A DNA stretch of 9,050 bases. Origin: Acidimicrobiaceae bacterium (GTDB lineage: Bacteria > Actinomycetota > Acidimicrobiia > Acidimicrobiales > Aldehydirespiratoraceae). The notes under the pieces were generated by a model. That model searched no databases, had not been told where the DNA came from, and saw only the letters and a list, made by a program, of their open reading frames with translations. Shown here in pieces: positions 6,143-9,050 of the stretch. The stretch spans positions 1 through 9,050 of the forward strand of contig VXNG01000061.1 in assembly GCA_009840695.1 (NCBI GenBank), written 5' to 3'. Position 1 is the first letter of the stretch. Each line of letters opens with the position of its first letter. The position numbers and the translations under genes were made by a program.

Positions 6143-7287
6143 CGCCCAACTCCGATGTGGCGATCGTCGACTCGGTCGAATGCTTGCTGCACCATCTGGA
6201 GCAGGCGCCTCTGGAATGCGGTGATGCGCAACTCTGTGGCGTGCTGCGGGCCAGGCGCGTAGCCCCGCGACTGCACGCCGATCTGCATCTTCTCGCACAC
6301 GTCGAAGTCCTCACGCTGCACCCTGGCGAGCAGCTCCTTGCCCGAACGGACGTCGGCGTCGGCGTCGTGTGACAGCCCCAGCACCCGTGCCCGGGTGGTG
6401 GCGGGGCCTGTCGGTGTCCACCACATGATGGTCGCGCCCTTCGTCGGGAAGCCGATCACGTGGAGGTTGGGGAACACGAAGCACCCCAGCGAGCCCTCCG
6501 CGGCGGCGCCGGCAAGGCCCGGATGCGGCTCCGGCGGCAGCTGCGAGGACTTCCAGGGCACCGAGGTGACCGCCGTGGTGGCGCCTGCTCGCGCCGTCAG
6601 CTCTTCCATATCCACCAGGGCCGCGATCGACTCGCGGTGGACGATGTCGAGGTGGTAGTCGCACACCGCGTTGTCCATGACCAGCTTCCAGTTGGCGGCG
6701 ATCGGATCGTCGAGGAACTCACCGAGGTGCATCGAGGCGATGTCGTGGCCGCCGAGCAGGTCGGGCACGTCCTCCAGATAGTCGAGCAGCGGCGGCGCGT
6801 CGCCGGTGACGTTCACGAAGACGAGGCCCTCCCATACTTCGAGGCGCAACTCGCGCAATCCGTACTCGGACACGTCGACCGGGCTGACGAAGCCCCGCTG
6901 CCGGGGGATGGCCAGGAGCCGGCCGTCAAGCCCGAACGTCCAGCCGTGGTAGGGGCACACCAGGCGCCGGCCGCAGTTCCCGCGGCCCTCGACGAGCAGG
7001 CTCGCCCGGTGGGGGCAGACGTTGGAGAAGGCTTGAAGGTCGCCCTCCGTGTTCCGGATCACCAGTACCGGCTCTTCGCCGATGGTCTCGGCCAGGTAGT
7101 CGCCCGGCGCGGGCACCCAGCGCTCATGGCCGACGAACACCCAGCTGGCCGGGAATACCCAGTCGATCTCGGCCCGGTAGAACTCCCCGGACCGGTAAGC
7201 CTCGGGCGCCATCATCCCGTTGGCCGATACCCCCAGCACAGCCGCAGAATAAGGACGCTCGTGCACCCGTGCCAAGCTGGATTTCAT
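6139..7287 (-). CDS. Rieske non-heme iron oxygenase, alpha subunit
   Basis: 382 residues from the ATG at 7287. The N-terminal Rieske domain has C91-x-H93 (CPHRAS), then C111-x2-H114 (CPYHGW), a complete [2Fe-2S] site. The C-terminal catalytic domain has NAVCDYHLDIVH with H212 and H217 as iron ligands, and REDFDVCEK with D327 as the likely third. NANW-like packing and QIGVQSRGY (335-343) also fit. Such enzymes hydroxylate aromatic, amine or other small substrates and need a separate ferredoxin/reductase, not seen here. The position normally held by the bridging Asp/Glu (three residues before the first His) is Cys209, with D210 beside it. No Shine-Dalgarno is seen before 7287. ATGs at 7215 and 7212 (MMAPEAYRS) are alternative starts, so the start is uncertain by up to 25 residues. 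First gene of the Rieske-MaoC unit. Confidence 0.9.
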   Translation of the reverse strand: MKSSLARVHERPYSAAVLGVSANGMMAPEAYRSGEFYRAEIDWVFPASWVFVGHERWVPAPGDYLAETIGEEPVLVIRNTEGDLQAFSNVCPHRASLLVEGRGNCGRRLVCPYHGWTFGLDGRLLAIPRQRGFVSPVDVSEYGLRELRLEVWEGLVFVNVTGDAPPLLDYLEDVPDLLGGHDIASMHLGEFLDDPIAANWKLVMDNAVCDYHLDIVHRESIAALVDMEELTARAGATTAVTSVPWKSSQLPPEPHPGLAGAAAEGSLGCFVFPNLHVIGFPTKGATIMWWTPTGPATTRARVLGLSHDADADVRSGKELLARVQREDFDVCEKMQIGVQSRGYAPGPQHATELRITAFQRRLLQMVQQAFDRVDDRHIGVGR

Positions 7288-7300
7288 TTGTCTGACGTAT
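7286..7300. promoter_or_regulatory. Operator-like element, copy 2 (GTCTGAC core)
   Basis: GTCTGAC at 7290-7296, flanked as AT-NN-core-NN-AT, is a GTC-N-GAC palindrome of the kind bound by FadR-subfamily GntR proteins. It overlaps the -35 of the predicted promoter of the heme-oxygenase-like gene and lies directly against the proposed ATG of the divergent Rieske gene. One bound protein could therefore control both directions. Function is inferred. Confidence 0.42.
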
Positions 7301-7316
7301 CGTCGGGGTGTATTTT
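7288..7316 (+). promoter_or_regulatory. Predicted sigma70-type promoter for the heme-oxygenase-like gene
   Basis: TTGTCT (7288-7293, four of six to TTGACA), a 17-bp spacer, then TATTTT (7311-7316, four of six to TATAAT), in an AT-richer stretch of an otherwise GC-rich window. Transcription would start near 7323-7325, just before the leader hairpin at 7326. The operator-like GTCTGAC overlaps the -35, which suggests repression. This is the best-formed promoter in the window, but it is a by-eye match. Confidence 0.5.
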
Positions 7317-7325
7317 CGCGCCTGC

Positions 7326-7343
7326 CTCTCCCGAATGGGAGAG
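7326..7343 (+). promoter_or_regulatory. Leader hairpin, 7-bp perfect stem, before the heme-oxygenase-like gene
   Basis: CTCTCCC (7326-7332), loop GAAT, GGGAGAG (7337-7343). If transcription starts near 7324, the hairpin forms almost at the 5' end of the mRNA, where it could protect the transcript. The ribosome-binding site GAAGGGGG (7351-7358) follows 7 nt later and is left free. It could alternatively be a DNA-level operator palindrome. There is no T-run, so attenuation is not suggested. Confidence 0.5.
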
Positions 7344-7363
7344 CTCCGACGAAGGGGGTTCCA

Positions 7364-8101
7364 GTGGCCGTCAAGCCCATGCACGAACTGCTGGCCGAGA
7401 TAGACGATGTCGTCGAGTCCCGCCACATCAAGGACCACCAGCTAGTGGCCGACATTCGTTCAGGAAGAGCCACAAGGGCCGCCATCGCCGGGTTCCTGCG
7501 GCACTTCTACCAGGTGGCTCCCAGGCCGTCGCCGCAGGCCGACTGCGCGATCTTCGCCAAGTGCCCCGAGGATCCCGACATCTTCCACCATCTCTTCGAG
7601 GACGTCATCCTGGAGGAGGGAGCCGGGCACGACTCGGGCACCGACCGTCACCTCAACATCTTCCTGGCGCATGCCCAAGCCTTCGGCCTCACCCAGGACG
7701 ACCTCGACAACTGCCCGACCATTCCCGAGTGCAAGGCATTCATGCACTGGCGCTACTACCTGGCCTACAAGGGCGACTGGCTGGGCGCCATAGCAGGCAT
7801 CGCCTTCATCGAGGGCGCCTCGGCCCGACGCAACGACATCATCATCGAGGGCCTGGTCGAGCACTACGGATTCGAGCGCGGCGCGCCGGACTTGCTGTTC
7901 TGGGAGCTGCACGCCTCCGAGATCGAGGAGGGCCACGGGGACATCGGCCCGCTGGTCGTGGCCCGCTATGCCAACGACGAGTTCACCCAGCGAGCGGTGA
8001 TGGACGCGGTGGTCACCAGCATCGACTTGCAGTGGCTGGCGTTCGACGGCATGCACCGCGCCTTCTTCGAGGAGGACCCCGCCTACGACCGCTGGCGCTG
8101 A
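7364..8101 (+). CDS. Heme-oxygenase-fold (TenA/PqqC-like) protein, probable diiron oxygenase
   Basis: 245 residues, all-helical pattern of the TenA/PqqC/heme-oxygenase-like superfamily, annotated in relatives as iron-containing redox enzymes. Landmarks are GRATRAAIAGFLRHFYQ (34-50), EDVILEEGAGHDSGTDRHL (79-97), IAFIEGASARRND (146-158) and FWELHASEIEEGHGD (179-193). Candidate metal ligands are E84/E85, H89 or H96, E150, H183, E186/E188 and H191, with D193 adjacent. In characterised diiron members such as CADD and SznF the last helix reads HxxxDxxH. Here it reads HxxExExxH, so the fit is not exact. Diiron members perform oxidative C-C cleavage, N-oxygenation or decarboxylation; a TenA-like hydrolase or PqqC-like oxidase remains possible. 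Start GTG at 7364 follows GAAGGGGG by 5 nt. It is a single-gene unit between two divergent or convergent partners. Confidence 0.8.
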   Translation: MAVKPMHELLAEIDDVVESRHIKDHQLVADIRSGRATRAAIAGFLRHFYQVAPRPSPQADCAIFAKCPEDPDIFHHLFEDVILEEGAGHDSGTDRHLNIFLAHAQAFGLTQDDLDNCPTIPECKAFMHWRYYLAYKGDWLGAIAGIAFIEGASARRNDIIIEGLVEHYGFERGAPDLLFWELHASEIEEGHGDIGPLVVARYANDEFTQRAVMDAVVTSIDLQWLAFDGMHRAFFEEDPAYDRWR

Positions 8102-8141
8102 GAGGCCGAGCGACAGGCGAGCGAATCTGCCAGCCTGACGC

Positions 8142-8170
8142 CGCCTGACGGCTCAGGGAGCTGTCAGGCG
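8142..8170. terminator. Bidirectional hairpin between convergent genes
   Basis: CGCCTGAC (8142-8149) pairs with GTCAGGCG (8163-8170). Inside it, GCTC (8151-8154) pairs with GAGC (8158-8161), leaving loop AGG. The two parts are joined by one G-T position (8150/8162). The total is 13 paired positions, counting the G-U, with a 3-nt loop. It lies just after the plus-strand gene ending at 8101 and spans the TGA of the minus-strand hydrolase (8164-8166). Neither side has a T-run, so it would be a GC-rich hairpin terminator without U-tract, often proposed in actinobacteria. A direct repeat GCCTGACG (8133-8140, 8143-8150) precedes it and offers a second pairing partner. Confidence 0.6.
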
Positions 8171-9006
8171 CAGTTGTCGAAGAAGTCCCTGAGCAGTCGA
8201 CCGGTGTCCGCGGGGTGCTCGATGTTGGGCTCGTGGCCCCCGGGCACCACCACCGACGAGAAGGAGTCGCCCAGCTCCGCCATCTTGGCCGCCCAGCCCT
8301 GCTCCAAGAGCGGATCGTCGGCACCCTCAACCCACAGGATGGGCACATCGCAGTCCAGCAGCGGCTCGGGCCAGTCCTCCGGCCGGGTCACTCTCTCTGC
8401 CGACGGGTTCCGCAGACCCAGCGCGCTCAATGCCTCCCAGTGGCCGGGAGCCATGCTGATCTCGAAGCGGCGCTGGATGTGCTCGTCGAGGCCGTCGATG
8501 CTGTGGACCAGCATGGCCGTGAGCCGGCGGGCCGCTTCGGGGCTGGGGGTGTAGTCGCTCAACCGCTCGATGCCGCCCGGCATCCGGTAGAGCCGCCCGC
8601 CCGTTCCGGTGATGGCCACCGCGGCCCGTGCGTTCCACCCCCAGCGGGGCTCGGCCACTCCCCTGGCCACCAACTCGGCTCCGAAGGAGCTGCCGGCGAA
8701 GAAGGCCGGTTCATCGAGTGCGAGCACGCGGCACACCGCGGCCAGGTGCTCCAGGCGGTAGTCGTAGGGAGAGCGATCGAAGTAGCACAGCTTGTCAGTG
8801 CCGCCCCAGCCGATCAGGTCGGGAGCGACCACGTGGTACCGGTCGGTCAACTCTCCGATCACCCCCTCCCAGCACAGCATCGAGTCCGTGCCGTAAGCCC
8901 CGTCGTGCACCAGCACGACCGTCGGGCAGGTTGGATCGCCGGCCTCGATCAAGCGGGTGCGGATGCCGCCCGCCCTGATGAACGTGTCACGAAAGTCTGC
9001 AGCCAT
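8164..9006 (-). CDS. Alpha/beta hydrolase (MhpC/RutD-like)
   Basis: 280 residues, a full single-domain alpha/beta hydrolase without signal peptide. The oxyanion-loop motif is HDGAYG (34-39) in place of the common HGxxG. VAPDLIGWGGTDK (60-72) follows. The nucleophile elbow is GSSFG with S107; the acid is D230 or D231 (WVEGADDPL) and the base is H258 (PGGHEPNIEHP). The triad is complete, so it should be active on an ester, amide, carbamate or C-C bond. Related enzymes include meta-cleavage-product hydrolases and RutD. ATG at 9006 has no Shine-Dalgarno; a TATCTT (9016-9021 on the minus strand) would place transcription start about 3 nt before the ATG, which suggests a leaderless or nearly leaderless mRNA. 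It is convergent with the heme-oxygenase-like gene. The actual substrate cannot be named. Confidence 0.9.
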   Translation of the reverse strand: MAADFRDTFIRAGGIRTRLIEAGDPTCPTVVLVHDGAYGTDSMLCWEGVIGELTDRYHVVAPDLIGWGGTDKLCYFDRSPYDYRLEHLAAVCRVLALDEPAFFAGSSFGAELVARGVAEPRWGWNARAAVAITGTGGRLYRMPGGIERLSDYTPSPEAARRLTAMLVHSIDGLDEHIQRRFEISMAPGHWEALSALGLRNPSAERVTRPEDWPEPLLDCDVPILWVEGADDPLLEQGWAAKMAELGDSFSSVVVPGGHEPNIEHPADTGRLLRDFFDNCA

Positions 9007-9050
9007 AGTGCGCTTAAGATAATCCTCTGACGAATGCCCGTCTTGGCGGG
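9007..9050 (-). promoter_or_regulatory. Upstream region of the alpha/beta hydrolase, with -10 and operator-like copy 3
   Basis: On the minus strand this holds CGTCAGAGGATTATCTTAAG. TATCTT (9016-9021) is a -10 candidate nine bases from the ATG, without a recognisable -35. Its plus-strand TCTGAC (9026-9031) matches the hexamer of the elements at 1929-1935 and 7290-7296. Here the outer G of the palindrome is C (CTCTGAC), so it is the weakest of the three copies. The region is cut by the window edge. Confidence 0.4.

Noticed and set aside
7288..7485. N-terminal extension of the Rieske gene up to 7485
   Set aside because: It would run antisense through the start of the 7364 gene and its promoter; the added sequence shows no Rieske-family similarity.
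6460..8148. 562-codon plus-strand open frame running across the Rieske and heme-oxygenase-like genes
   Set aside because: It is antisense to the Rieske gene and out of frame with the 7364 gene, and its product is compositionally biased without recognisable motifs.
1977..9006. Assignment as the canonical Rut uracil-degradation operon
   Set aside because: RutB-, RutE-, RutF- and RutG-like genes are absent, the Rid protein lacks the usual Arg, and Rieske, MaoC and PhyH genes are not part of Rut. Only the LLM/Rid/hydrolase resemblance is kept.
1..9050. CRISPR arrays, tRNA/rRNA genes, insertion sequences, att sites
   Set aside because: No spaced direct repeats, cloverleaf-like blocks, transposase motifs or flanking terminal repeats were seen on reading the window.

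Overview
This is a high-GC window, in the mid-60s percent by eye. It uses GTG and TTG as well as ATG starts, has very tight gene spacing, and has at least one and possibly two genes without a visible Shine-Dalgarno site. This fits an actinobacterium (for example an Acidimicrobiia-like lineage) or another high-GC environmental bacterium such as a Chloroflexi relative. The taxonomic call is inference. I saw no rRNA, tRNA, CRISPR array, insertion sequence or integrase.

Layout: ten protein genes in five short transcription units. (1) Minus strand, 1854 to the left edge: amidohydrolase, then a phytanoyl-CoA-dioxygenase-like (PhyH) Fe(II)/2-oxoglutarate oxygenase cut by the edge. (2) Plus strand, 1977-5637: luciferase-like monooxygenase (LLM) 1, a RidA-family protein, LLM 2 and LLM 3. 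(3) Minus strand, 7287-5621: a Rieske oxygenase alpha subunit coupled by a GTGA overlap to a MaoC/FkbR2-type hydratase. This unit meets unit 2 tail to tail with a 17-bp overlap. (4) Plus strand, 7364-8101: a heme-oxygenase-fold protein that probably is a diiron oxygenase. (5) Minus strand, 9006-8164: an alpha/beta hydrolase. A 13-position hairpin lies between units 4 and 5 and touches the hydrolase stop codon.

Six of the ten genes are predicted oxygenases or oxidoreductases from four unrelated folds (PhyH, three LLM flavoproteins, Rieske, heme-oxygenase-like). The other four are an amidohydrolase, a Rid protein, a MaoC hydratase and an alpha/beta hydrolase. This looks like a catabolic island for one organic substrate or a small family of them: oxygenation, then hydrolysis of ring or amide bonds, then a CoA-level hydration. 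The LLM + Rid + alpha/beta-hydrolase set recalls the Rut uracil pathway (RutA, RutC, RutD), but RutB- and RutF-like genes are absent and the remaining enzymes differ, so the substrate is unknown.

Three regions upstream of genes each carry the hexamer TCTGAC inside or beside a possible core promoter. Two of the copies are the full palindrome GTCTGAC, which matches the GTC-N-GAC core known for FadR-subfamily GntR operators. In a hand scan of both strands I found the hexamer nowhere else in the window. This suggests the divergent units share a regulator that lies outside the window.
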